Below are positions 12,119-24,100 of a stretch of 64,000 bases of DNA, piece after piece. The stretch is from Pinus tabuliformis (lineage: Eukaryota > Streptophyta > Pinopsida > Pinales > Pinaceae), in the NCBI GenBank assembly GCA_031772625.1, contig CM062807.1, forward strand, positions 1,153,365,007 to 1,153,429,006. The letters are read 5' to 3'. The translations under genes and the position numbers were made by a program. The notes under the pieces are model-generated. The model did not search any database and was not told the origin of the DNA. It saw nothing but the letters and a program-made list of their open reading frames with translations. The stretch's first letter is position 1; the number at the start of each line of letters is the position of its first letter.

Positions 12119-12752
12119 TTCGAAAGAGATATAGATGGGCAGGATCCTTGAGGAGTCCACCTCTCGGATCAATACCTTGCTATGGGAGCCTAGTTTTGCA
12201 GTAGCGGGATGGAGTAGTGTCGAATGGTGCCGAGGAATGTCGGGGAGACAGTTGTCGTGGCTAGGAGCGCCAGAATCTAAACAGGGTAGAGCAGAGTTGG
12301 CAGCGGTGCAGATGGCACAGAGCAGAAGTCAGCAGTAGCAGGAGATTCAGAGGGTCAACGCAGAGACTAGCAACAATCAATTCCAGCATTCACGTGGTAT
12401 CATACTGAACACAGTTAGTTTAGTAATTTTCGATGTTTTTCAGTTGCTTCTCTCAGCAACTAAGTTGCAGTACGGATGCAGTGTTAGCAGTGTCAGCGCT
12501 AGCAGCGTAGCAGATGCAGCGTTTGAGAGGGGAGTTGTAGTACAGAGGTAGCATTCGTAATGGCAGTGTCAAAGGCAGCAGTACAGTTGCAGCAACAGAG
12601 CAGTAGTTGATGGACAACATGTCATACATCAGCAACACAATAATTGATGGGCAGCATGTCATACATCAGCAGCGCAGAGGACGATGCTTCAGAGTCAAAG
12701 TAGTATGCAGCAGCGGTATATTGTTAAGAGCACATTCCTCGCTAAGAGGGAG
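12119..12752 (+). other. TR-GAG spacer and polypurine tract
   Basis: The sequence is GC-richer than its flanks and rich in AGCAG/GCAGCAG motifs. No supported coding sequence is present. It ends in the purine tract AAGAGGGAG (12744-12752), which primes plus-strand synthesis, directly before the 3' LTR. Confidence 0.65.
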
Positions 12753-13901
12753 TGTTGATTTGGGGTAGCATCGGATGTGCTCTAAGCCTCAAATTTTGTA
12801 GGAAGGCTTGGGCACATGTATTCCAAAGAACCCAGAAAGCGTTTTGGGAAATTCCACCCAAAGACAATTATATTAAAATAATTAATATTTTTAATGGAGT
12901 TCCTAAGTCTAAACTTAGGGAAATTAAAATATTAATGGGTATTAATCTAATTGTGGGTGTAACTTCTAGAAAAAGACGAAGATCAAGTCAAAATGATCTG
13001 AGCCTTTGATTAGGAGTTAATCTAGGTCATTGGTTGTCCAACAAGAAGATATAAGAAGGGGTTTGAGGGTCATTTGGAAAACACACTAAGAGAGATCAAG
13101 AAATCGATTTTCTGAAGTGAGAAGTTCTCAGGAGGAAAATTCGATTGAGGAGATTTCTTGCAGCAAAGGGGCAGGGATAGCTTCCGAAGAGAGTGATTTT
13201 CTCAGCCAGAGAATCATCAGCAGAGAGTAATCCAGCAGTGGCAGCGCTGAGCCAAAGGGGCTGACGCAGAGCCGCGCAGAAGCCAGTAAGGAGTGCAAAA
13301 TTTGCAGAGGGAATTCGAGTTTCAGAAGCCGGGAGGCAGAAATCAAATCTCTTGGGCAACAAATCGACCAGCCAGAAGAGTGACACAGACCCTAGAGAGC
13401 TTGACGCTGGTCTGACACAAATACTACGCAAAGGCGGCATAGAGGCAGCTAGAAAAGACGAGGGCAACCAGTCTGGGGCTGGATCAGCGAGGATTTCCGG
13501 TGATAGTGTGAGGTAACCTCACATATCTTTTTGCCAATATTTCTCTCTGTAATTAAATAACCCTGTGAGGTATTCAGAGATGTATTCAGAATTTGCTACT
13601 GCTTAATAATAATAAACCCTCAGAGCTGCTGCACTGGTTTTTCTGCATTGGGTTTTTCTGGGAACATTTGTCCAAAAATAACGGTGTCCTATGTGTTTGT
13701 ATTTCCTTGCTCAGTATTTCCTTGCTCAGTTTCTATGTTTCAGAATCATATTTAATTTGGTGTAGGTTGCTTCAGTAATTTACTTCAATATTTCAAGAAG
13801 AAATCTGAAATAAGTTTGTAATGTAATTTACGATCTAGGTGAAGTAGATTCCGCTGGTTGTAGTAGGATTCCTGAGATTGTTAGATCTAGGAATTTTCAC
13901 A
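12753..13901 (+). repeat. 3' LTR of the TR-GAG element
   Basis: 1149 bp, TGTTGATTTGGGG...TTTTCACA, followed by the target duplication ATAGG. It is slightly longer than the 5' copy owing to small insertions, including a duplicated TTCCTTGCTCAGT near 13710. Confidence 0.9.
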
Positions 13902-13944
13902 ATAGGTGCCTAATATTCAAGCATATGGCCCTACTATTGTTATG

Positions 13945-14043
13945 CATTTCATGGTAATGTTAAATTCTTAAAGTAAAAGTGACATTCTCCTTTATCTTTC
14001 ATTTTCATCATTTTACTTAAATTTTTAACATTACCATGAAATG
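13945..14043. repeat. Perfect 20-bp inverted repeat inside hAT-1
   Basis: CATTTCATGGTAATGTTAAA at 13945-13964 is the exact reverse complement of 14024-14043, with a 59-bp loop. The same hairpin, slightly decayed, is present in hAT-2 near 44385-44470. Confidence 0.85.
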
Positions 14044-14775
14044 ACTCGAGATGTTTGAGAGTGGTTTTGACCTCATTGGATTTCATATGGAGAAAGTAGA
14101 ATTTTAGATCTCACTCAAAATCCAACAGACTTAACAGTTTTACAGGATTTCAGGATTGGGGGGATTGCAACACTACATTGGATTTTCTCATGTAAAATGG
14201 TATGGAACTAGTATTTAATCAAGAGCACCAAGCCCTCTATGTACCTTGATGTTAGTGGCATTGGTTGTTGAACTCCTCTATCATGAGCCTACTAAAAAAA
14301 ATACCCATCACTCAAACAAAATCTTGACTTGACATGCTATGATTTTTCTATCTTATTTTAATGCTTAGAGGGTGATATTGATGACGAAGATCCCAATATA
14401 GGCAATGATTTTGATGATATGTAGGTATTTGTTGTAGCATAATTTTTTTGGGATGTTAGAGGCCATGTGGAGCTTGTTTGCTGATGTATTTTCAGTTTAG
14501 AGATGGATTGCACTCAGTGCTATTTTGGTTATGTGCACCCTTACATGCTATATAAATGAGAAATTTTGCTTATTTGTGTATAAATGGTTTGGATTCATAT
14601 GGATGCACATGAATATATATGTTTTTCTTTAAAATTTAAATATTTTATGTGTTTTTGGTTGACCGGTTTTTTGGTCTAGTTTTTTCACTGGTTTCCATAT
14701 GGTTCTGACCGATTCCCGATCTGGCGGGTCTACTGGTTCAACGACCAATCCGGTTTTGATAACTATGAGGTACAT

Positions 14776-15830
14776 AAAGAAATGTGGATGTTGATACTTC
14801 ATGGTGCGAGGGAGCCCTTCCAAAGGGAACTTCCACCTTCTCACAAAAGATATGTATTATCTTTGATTTTCTATATATATATATATATATATATATAGCT
14901 TTACCTGTGTTGCTTGATTATTATCCTTTCTTTTGTATTGACTAACCTTGCAGATATATTCTAAAGAGTAAGGATTGTGACTAGATTCAGAGGGAGTCTT
15001 CAAAGGGAGACTTGTAAGAAGCTTTGTTGCAGAGGGAGTCCTTCAATAGGAAGCCCTACAAGGTTTGTAAAAAGAGCAACTCGAGGTATGTAAAATTGTA
15101 AGATTTGTAGTAGATAAGAAGGTACGATCATTTTGAAATTTACTTTATATTATTAACTCTCTCATGTTTAGGGTTTTGCTATAGAATCATAAAGATTCTT
15201 ATTTGTTAGGGTGATTGATTTTTAGATTAAATCAACCCTTATCATACTATATATCTTTTGTTCAATTTGGTAAAACCCTAACCTTTAGGGTTCACTATAA
15301 AAACCCTAGCCTTTTAAGGTTTGTTGATGATATCTAGAACATATGATGAAACCCTAGTTTTTAGGGTTTGATGAATTAGGGTTTATGACAAAACCCTTAT
15401 AATAGTTAATGTAAGATCCTAGGAATGACACCCTAGGCATATATGTTTTTGTATGGTTAAAACCCTAACTTGGTCTAGTTGTATTAATGTTTTGATAATT
15501 GCTAGGGTTTACAATTGATATAAGATTCTAGGGCATGATGTAAAATGTTTTCGTTATGATTGAAATCCTAACTTGATTTAGTTATAGATATCTAAGGTTT
15601 AGTTTTGATAATGGTATCTAAAGTTTGTGACAAAACCCTAGCAAAATTTGTTGTGAAAGTCTAGGACATGAAAAGTGGTTACTTTGTTGATTGTAAACCT
15701 AACCAGGTTTAGGTTTGGATATCTAAAGATTGATTTGTTACTCAAAGGTTTGATAACCCTAGATATTCTCTTTGTAATATCGTACTAACCCTAGTTTGAT
15801 AAAGTTGACTTCATGCTCTTGTACATATAA
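14776..15830 (+). mobile_element. Plus-strand Copia remnant, segment 2 (telomere-like tail)
   Basis: Continues the Copia tail after hAT-1. The blocks around 14800-15100 and the AAACCCTA/TTTAGGG-studded stretch at 15165-15800 match, in inverted orientation, 7260-5930 of Copia A2. A (TA)n tract lies at 14871-14897. No ORF is supported. Confidence 0.65.
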
Positions 15831-17135
15831 TGTCATGTCCCCATTTTTCTTTTCCTCTATAATACAACCAGGATGGGTTTCCAAGGTATGTGATGCCCAG
15901 GGCGCAAGAGCAACATTATGTCATCAGGGGTATCAGAGGAGTTTTGAGGACCTTTTTATGGGATCTGATGGCATTTGTTTGGCATATACCATCATCCGCA
16001 CAATTTGCCTTTCGTTCTGTTACATTGCAACAACTTTCAAAAAATGGAGTTATTAATGGGCCTGACTTAATTAATTACACTTGAGGTGGCATTCTAGGAG
16101 GAATATTTAATGGAATACCTCAATGTAATAGCTCGTTGGAACCAGAACAAGAAGATCTACAGGATGGGATGCTTAGAAGTGACTTCCAGTGGCCAGAGAG
16201 AGTATGGTGGGTGGTTGACCATTTTCCCAAATTAAAAGTGACTTTAATTAGTCACTTAATTAAATTAAAAGAGGGGAAAATAATTAATTGAAAGAAAAAT
16301 GGCCAAAAGTGACTTAGTGAAATAAAATAAAATTAAAAGTCACTTAGATGGAGTCAAAAAGGAGTTTCTAGAATAATATTAAAATAATCAAAATAAGATG
16401 CTTCTAGAGACTTGGAGATCTATCTATGGAGTCTTTAAAAGGAGGAGGAGGAGATCATTTGGGACATCCTTGAGTTGTGATATTTTCTTGTGGAGAGTTT
16501 TGGAGAATTGGGGGTTCCTAGCTTCAACAGTATCACCAAGACGAAAACTCAACCCACCATTGAGGAGATTTCACCCAGAAATCTCACAGAGCTTCAGCAG
16601 TGTTATTGGAGATTAGATCTACAGCATATCTAAAGATTGGAGTGAGGATCATTCAAATTCTCAATTTGGGTGTTAGTTTCTAGTTGCTATTTTGGAGGCC
16701 AGGTTCAGTATTGCCGCAGATTATTTGGTGGCCATCATTGTCTCAGCTACTTCTAGCTATTGTATTATCATATTTTATATCATTATAAATAAAGTTGAGT
16801 TTGTTGCACATATTCTGTATTTGCAATATTTATTAATTTGTCTTAGTAGCAACACTTTTTATTTCTAGGTTTATATATTATCTGTCGGCAATTTCTTGGT
16901 GCATTTTCATGATATTGTTGAATAGAATTCATGACATATTTTCCTGAAGAAAATTTTCATAATTTTAACGGCAAAATCTAAACGGGACATTACAGTGGTA
17001 TCAGAGTTGAGTTGCAGATTGTATTTTCCAGTTTTGTTGTTAAATTGATGGTTGAATTTGTGCAAATTGTTATTTAAATTGACGGCATAATTTTCAAATG
17101 CAATTTTCAGCAAAATTTATATTTGAGACATTACA
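15831..17135 (+). mobile_element. Gypsy-like LTR remnant with PBS
   Basis: Starts TGTCATGTCCCC and has an LTR end GGGACATTACA at 16994, inverted relatives of each other. A PBS TGGTATCAGAG follows at 16996-17006. About 130 bp later a second, decayed LTR end (GAGACATTACA, ending 17135) appears, so almost all the interior and most of the 3' LTR have been lost. The flanks read ATATA(A) on the left and ATATA on the right, an approximate target duplication. The Copia tail resumes at 17136. Confidence 0.55.
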
Positions 17136-17836
17136 ATATATTTGTTCTTGGTTATACTTGTTGTCGAAGATTTGCAAGTACAGTCTTCAAGATGTTGAAG
17201 ATGCTTACCTACCTTATACTTGATGATGACTTGATGATGATGTTGAGCATGATGGAAAGAGGGAGTTGTAATAGATGACCTTGTTTCCATGTAAAGATAG
17301 AAGGAATGATGTTCTATAAGGTTGAAGTTCTCCAATGATATGTTGATGCAAAAGAAAAAGCCAGTGTGGCTGAGATGTTGATGGATTTGTTCCCTAGAAG
17401 AAAAGAAGCTTGGATAAAGGTGTATATCTCCCCAGTTTAGAGGGAGGAAATATTGTGACAGTTATAGTGAAGACCATGAAGAAAGAATGAGGATTGGAGA
17501 ATGGTTAAAGCACTACAGATGGTTATTCATGATTAATAAAGTCGTGTTTGTGATTGATGAAGTTGTGAACAAGAATTGGATGTTTTGGAGAGTGTTGAGG
17601 TTGAGTTTGTTGTTGCTGAAGAAGTTGAAGAAGGAAACTTTCGTTGAGATGTGTTAACCTAAGCAGCATCAGAATAATTGAAGACCCCGGAGTTTTGTGC
17701 TAGCATACAAGAACATATACATTGGAAGTTTGATACCGGTTGGGGTCGTGAAGCTACAATACGTGCCAACAGATCAACAAATCATTGATGTGTTGGCGAA
17801 ATCTCTTCCCAACAAGAAGTTAGTTTACTTTAGGAG
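17136..17836 (+). mobile_element. Plus-strand Copia remnant, segment 3, with RNase H end
   Basis: Blocks match the inverted Copia A2 tail at about 5780-5230. At 17748-17836 an open stretch reads VKLQYVPTDQQIIDVLAKSL then PNKKLVYF, the C-terminal end of Copia RNase H. This piece of coding sequence lies downstream of the telomere-like tail, the reverse of the order in a complete element. The frame is cut at 17837 by the next insertion. Confidence 0.6.
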
Positions 17837-18539
17837 TGTTGTCGCACAAAGTGTCTAGGCACCGCGACAACGCTCAAAGTAAGGGTTGTCACTCTAATCC
17901 TTACTCACTCCGTTTAGACTCTCTCCTAGACAAGTCAAGGGGGGTAGTCCCTAAGGTGAATGGATGAGGGTAGCCTGTGGAACACGGGCTCTAGGAGATT
18001 TTAAGGATGAACAACTTGATGAATTTAAAGCAAGTCTCGGTCAATTAAGATAGATAGATTAAAATAAGACACAATCACAAGATATAAATGACTACAGACC
18101 AGTGCCTTTAATATTTGAATTAACCATAGACTAAATAAAACAAGTTATCCAGAGAAAACTTATAAATGTGGCAAAGCGATGATCATGAACAATTAATTGA
18201 AAAATGCCCAAAATTTAATATGCAGGACAATCTAGCAAAATTATCTTTCTCCAACAGTCAATATGATTTAAAACATTTATCGCACCTTGACCATAGAAAA
18301 ATCATGAAAATTGCATTTAATCACCAAATAACACCAAGGAACTTTAAATTAGAATTTTAATTATTCCTTAGGCAATTAGTTGAATGAAGAAATCAAAATC
18401 TTTTAATGTGACGGAATTAAAATGAATCAAAGGGTTAAAAATTAAAATTTTAATGGGCCATAGGCCACATTAAAATATTAAATGTGAAAGTGCAAATCCC
18501 TTTTTAGTTTATTTTATTCTCAATCCCAAAGTCACAAAT

Positions 18540-18760
18540 TTTTTTTCAAATCTTTTTAGATTTTTTTATATTTTAGATTTTTATGTTTTTTAATGTTTTA
18601 AAAAATAAGAAAAAAAAAATTAAATTTAAACCAAAAAAAAAAATGAAAAATGAAAAAAAGAAGAAGAAGAAGAAAAGAAAAGATTGAATGTTAAAAAATG
18701 GAAGAAATGAATCTAACTAAAGCTTTAAAAAAAAAAAAAAAAATCAGATTATATATATAA
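18540..18760. repeat. A/T homopolymer-rich low-complexity tract
   Basis: Alternating poly-T, poly-A and AAG-rich runs. No feature beyond low complexity. Confidence 0.8.
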
Positions 18761-21179
18761 AAATGCACTAACCTAAACCCTAACCAAAATATACAAATGA
18801 AATAAAAAATGGACTAACTAAACTAAATAAAAGTAAGACCTAAACTAACGCATACATAAGAATAAAACACATACATAAAAATAAAATCAAAAGTTTTTTG
18901 TTTGTTGTTGCGTGCAGGTCGAAGGGATGGCAACGACGAGCGGAAATGAGAGCTCGGCAACAGAAGATCTAGAATGCAGGTTGAGGAAGCCTAAGCGGAG
19001 GATGAATCAGGCTGAGATCGCAGGTTTGCTCGACAGCAGGAGGAGGCCGAGAGTATGGAGGGGAAGAATGGCAGGATGCACAGACAGCGAGCAGTGTCGA
19101 AGGGTGGATGAGTTGCAGCTGCAGGTTAGCAGCACGCATATGGAGAAAAGAGGTTGCGGATTGCAGCAAAAAGGGATGCGGGCAGGAATAATAGGGCAAC
19201 GTAGGAGAGGGATCTGAGGTTCTGAAGGATGTTGCGGGTAGAAGAAGAGAGGGAGCCGCAGGAGATCAAAGAGCCAAGAAATGAGGGTCGAGGAGCAGAG
19301 AAGGGAGCACGATGACAACACGCAGGTATGGATTGGAGCAGCGAATGGCAGTAAAAAAAATTCGAAATCTACCAGAGAAGAGAAAAACGCAGCAAGCAAG
19401 AGGGATAAACCCAAGGCAGCAAAACAATTTTCAAAAAAAAATCTGTTAGAAAACCCCAGGCAACAAACAAATCTGAAAATTTTTTGTTGAAAAACTCTAG
19501 GCAGCAGAGAAATTGTAGCCCAAAACTCAAGATAAACTTCGAAAAACGAATTCCATAGCAATCTATTTTATGCTTCAGATTTATCAATGAAAACCCTCGT
19601 TAAATCGTTTCCAGAGTTAAAAAATTTTAAACCCTTGGACTGCAAAAGACTAGATAATATTCCTGCAAAATGATGTTGATGAACCCCAGAGATCCAGATC
19701 TTACCCTCCAAGGCCTAGATTTGGACTCTATACAAATTTCTTCCTCATATTTGTAGCTGCAAGACAACAAGAAACACCCAAACGATATATACAATGATAA
19801 AACTAAAACCCAGAAAACCCAAGTCAGAAAACCAAAAATAATTTACAGATCTATGTACAAGAATGGTAGATCTATCAGATCTGAGGAGTATGAGTCCAAC
19901 TCTGCTCCCAGATCTGATAGTCTAAGGCTCTCAACAGCCAGATCTATCAATTTCCCACATAAAAATTAAATTTTTAAATTTTAAAGGAGGTGCTTAGCTC
20001 AAAACCCTTCATGCATCACCACTAAAAATCTTATGATAAGCCCGGGATCAAATTAAGTTGGGCTCTTCAGAAAACATGGATCGGGAGTTGGTTGGTCCAA
20101 CTAAAAACTTCCCCAAACGCCCGATGATCTAAAAATTAAGACTTTCCTGCAAAACTCAATTCAGCGATCAAAATAGAGCGAGAAAACAATAATAAAACTC
20201 AGACAAATAGAGATACCTGCTATTACGTTCAGAATTTAGATTATTATTCAAACCCCAGCGACTGAGCAAGATACTTGTACTCAAATCACTCTTCAGAAGC
20301 TATTATCAATGGCTAAAAAAAATTACGCATGAAAAACAACGCATCTTACAGTATTTCCATGAATAGTAACATCGGCGAAGATTAACCCCAAAGCCTTTCT
20401 TTATTATCCAAAAAGGATTACACAAGAGATTTTCACTTAGCACACGACTCAAAGGTCGGATGAATTGACTGACGAATGACTTCCTATTTAAAAATAAATC
20501 CTCCAACGACTAATTCAAGTGATCCTCATCAAAGCAATCTCTACCGTTGATGAGGATTAAAATTTCTTTTAATCTCATCTGTCGAAATATTTAAATATTT
20601 GGGGAATCGAATTTTTCAATTAAATGCATTTTAATTAATTCAAAGATTAAATTTTTGAATTAATTTCCCCAAAATTTGGACTTTGACTTAACCCCAGGGA
20701 TCAAAGGCTTAAAATTTATCAAAATAATTAATTTAGCTTAATCCCTGGACGTCTTAAAATTTAATTTTTTAAGACCAACGAATTTTGCCTTCCAAGAATT
20801 TAAATTTACCTAAGACCTAGAATTAATTAAATTTCTGGCTTAAGATTTTAATTGATTTTTGGCCAAAAAAATCATTTTTTCCCCTAGGAAAAATCATAAT
20901 TTTCATTAAAGAAGAAAATTACATGTTGTATATGCAGATTGCATATGCTATAAAAGAAGCAAGGTGTCTATCAACACTTAAGAAAAGTCCAAAAAAATCA
21001 GTAACAGGTGCCTTGATCCGCGCAGGGAGGCACAGTTGCTAGATCAACAAAATTTTAATCAAAATTGCTCTTGTCAAAGAGTACTTGTCTGTTATGAGTC
21101 TGGTAATTTGATGCAAATATGAATATTTACAAATGATAACTTATGATAAAAAACATGTTCCAGGCTTCCCATAAGCCCT

Positions 21180-24100
21180 TTAGACTAGAGCATCTATATA
21201 CGGCCAGTGGTAGAACTGGTAATGGTGCCCGTCCCTCTGTTCCTGGATCAGCCAGATGCCTGGAGGCCTGTCCGCAGCTTCTTTGGATAGAGAATCGGCA
21301 GCTGAGTTTCTTTCCCTGTAGATGTGAGAGCATACGAAGGAGTCAAAAAGAGTGATGAGACGATGAGCCTCATCCAGAATCTGTCTCAGAGTAAAAACTG
21401 AACAAGATGATTTTTTGTTTAGCTAGTCACAGATTACTTTTGAATCACCAAATAACTGAAGAGCTCTACAATGTTTTTCCAGTGCAAATTGGATGAGGAA
21501 TTTGGCTGAGGATAGTTCTGCAAAGTTATTTGTGCCTCTTCCCAGGCCCATTTGCAGTTTGAAGTAATGGGAGTCTGATAAGTACAGTAAGGCCCCTCCC
21601 CCACAGCCCTGCTCTTGAGCAGAGCCATCAAAGTAGGCCCAGGGTAACTGGTGATTGATGATTTCAGGGACGATGGATCTGGGCTGATGGATGACATCCT
21701 CTTTTGGAATGATGTTAAAATCATGCATGATACAGGCTGATATGGAAGGCCAGTGGGGCGAGATGTTCTGGAAAATGAGGTTGTTGCGAGCTATCCAGAG
21801 GGCCCAGCAGATAAGAAGGGGAAGATTCCTGGTTTTAGGTGGGGCTGCACTAGCCCACCAATTCATCCAGGCCTCATACAGCGAGCCTCCCTGCCATCTG
21901 CAAGGGGTAGAAAAGGATAAGGTGGACTGGTTCCAGAGGTCTTTTGCAGCCTGGCAATTCAGGAAGAGGTGGTCCACAGATTCATTATTGCTTTTGCACA
22001 GACAACACCAAAAAGGTCCATGTTGTGCTCGCTTAAGGAGGTTGTCCCCTGTTGGGATTTTGTTTCTAAGGATCGTCCACATGAGGAGGCGAGTTCTGGG
22101 GGGGGCCTTAAGCTTCCATAAAAGGCGCCACCATGCCTCGAGAGCTTGAGGTTTGTATTTATCTGCTAGAATCAAGTAGCCCTCCTTAGGAGAGTATTTC
22201 CCAGTCTTTGCATGAGCCCAAATTAATTCATCTGCTCCTTCTCGGATTCTAACTTGTGCTTCAGTCAAAGCCGTTGTATAGTTGTTCCAAGTCTGTTCCC
22301 ATTGCAAAGGAATGAGCAGGCTTCGAGCTGATTTCCAAGCTTGTTGAAAAATCAAGGTTTGATCAAGGTCGGCGATTTGGCTAATATGAGTAATGCCCGA
22401 TTCCCAGAGGTGAGCTTTAAGCTCAGGAGGCAATCTATGGGCATTTCCGCAGCCTATCTAGGGATCCTCCCCTATCCTCACGGCATTGCCATCGTGTATT
22501 CTCCAGATGAGGCTCGATCTGATGGTCTCCATAGATTTTAGGACCGCCTTCCAGATTACTGATATCCCTGAAGTGGTTCTTAATGGTTGTCTTAGCCAGT
22601 CCAGCACATTTAGGGGGGCAATATATTTGGAGATGGCCACCTTTGTCCATAGGCTGTTTGAGGTGATGATCTGCCAGCCTAGCTTTGCTGCTAGCACTGA
22701 GGAGAAGTCTTCCAACTTCTTAATTCCCCAGCCTCCCCATTTTTTTGGAATGGAAAGAGCTTCCCATTTGACCCATGCAAAAATTCTACCTGATTGATTG
22801 CCTTTCCATAGGAACCTGCTACATAGGGCTTGTATCCTAGTAAGAATGCCTCTCGGGATCCAAGCCAGGGCCATCCAATATACCGGAGTAGCCTCCAGTA
22901 CTGCTTTTATTAGAGTTAATCTGCCGGCCCTAGATAAGTACTTGAGATACCAAATATTCAGCCTTTTTTCCAGCTTAGCTATAAGCCAGACCCAGTCTGC
23001 TATTTTGTAGCCCAAAGGTTTGAGCTTGTACCCCAAATATCGGAGCCCCTCCTCCATTCTTAGAAGGGTGAAGTTGAAACGAAGGAGGGCATAATGAGTC
23101 TCGTGGGGCGAGCAGCCGGGTGCTGTTAGAGTGGACTTGTTGCAATTTACAATCATCCCAGTAGCTGTCTGAAATAGAGAGAAAGAGTTCTTCAGGGATG
23201 TTAGGTCCCCTATTCCTCCATTAAGAAAGATCAGAACGTCATCCACAAATAACAAGTGAGTCAGGGTACATCCATCAGAGATTTTGATTCCTTGGAGTCT
23301 GCCTCGAGAGTGATCTTCTTTGATAAGCCTGCTCAGGCCTTCCATGATTAGCAAGAAAAGCAAAGGGGATAAAGGACAACCCTGTCTAAGACTCTCTCTG
23401 AGAGAAAGAAGGGGGAAGCCGCTCCATTGACCAACACACTGAAGGGTATGTTAGAGATACAGCACATTATCCATTTGATGAAAGCAAAGGGAAACCCTAA
23501 GTGAGTTAAGAGCATTCTTATATAGAGCCAACTGACTCTGTCAAAGGCTTTAGAGAGATCCACCTTAAGGATCATTCCTTTCAATTTCTTAGTCTGAAGG
23601 GTATGCAGGACCTCCTGTGCAATTCCAACCGCCTCATGGATTTGCCTATCTTGGAGGAAGGCAAACTATTCTGGAGAGATGTGGGAGGATAGGATAGGCC
23701 GCAGGCGATTGGCTATGATTTTGTAGAGGCAGTTACACAAAGAAATAGGCCGGAAATCATCAAAAGAGGCAGGATTGGCTGACTTGGGGATGAGAGCAAT
23801 GAAAGTGGAGTTGAAGGCATCCAGCATCTTGCCCTCCCTCCTAGAGGCCTCAACTACTTTGAGAAGATCAGGGCCAATAGTCTCAAAAAAGGTAAAGTAA
23901 AACTCTACTGTCCAGCCATCCAGACCTGGACTCTTGTCTCTCTTGAAGCACTTGAGAGTAGCCTCCAGCTCACCCATTGAGACCTCCTTTTCCAACTCCA
24001 ATGCCTCCTCTTGATCCACAAAGCAATGGGGAAGTTGGGCTACTCGAATGATTTCCGCTAGAGAGACATTGGTGGGAGCTCTGTAAATCTGCTTAAAGTA

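Larger units (their letters stand above)
9723..13901 (+). mobile_element. TR-GAG-like non-autonomous Copia
   Basis: A complete element of 4.18 kb: LTRs, PBS, a broken gag, a non-coding spacer, a purine tract and the second LTR. It has no protease, integrase or RT. The target duplication ATAGG is perfect (9718-9722 and 13902-13906) and lies inside hAT-1. The structure matches terminal-repeat retrotransposons with a gag domain, which rely on another Copia for polymerase. The gag frameshifts suggest this copy no longer makes functional Gag. Confidence 0.9.
9524..14767. mobile_element. hAT-1 non-autonomous element, split by a TR-GAG insertion
   Basis: The left end CAGTGTTATAAAGACC and the right end (reverse complement CATAGTTATCAAAACC) are imperfect terminal inverted repeats. 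A perfect 8-bp target duplication AGGTACAT flanks them (9516-9523 and 14768-14775), the hallmark of hAT. Without the inner retrotransposon (9723-13906) the element is about 1.06 kb and has no transposase ORF. Its interior (13907-14260) is homologous, inverted, to about 44120-44510 in hAT-2. The target it entered is the Copia tail. Confidence 0.85.

Noticed and set aside
19007..19561. 184-codon open frame on the minus strand, opposite frames on the plus strand at 18912-19490
   Set aside because: Composition follows a GC-richer, simple purine/pyrimidine-biased tract; no domain, no splice context, and overlapping frames on both strands are open. Best read as chance.
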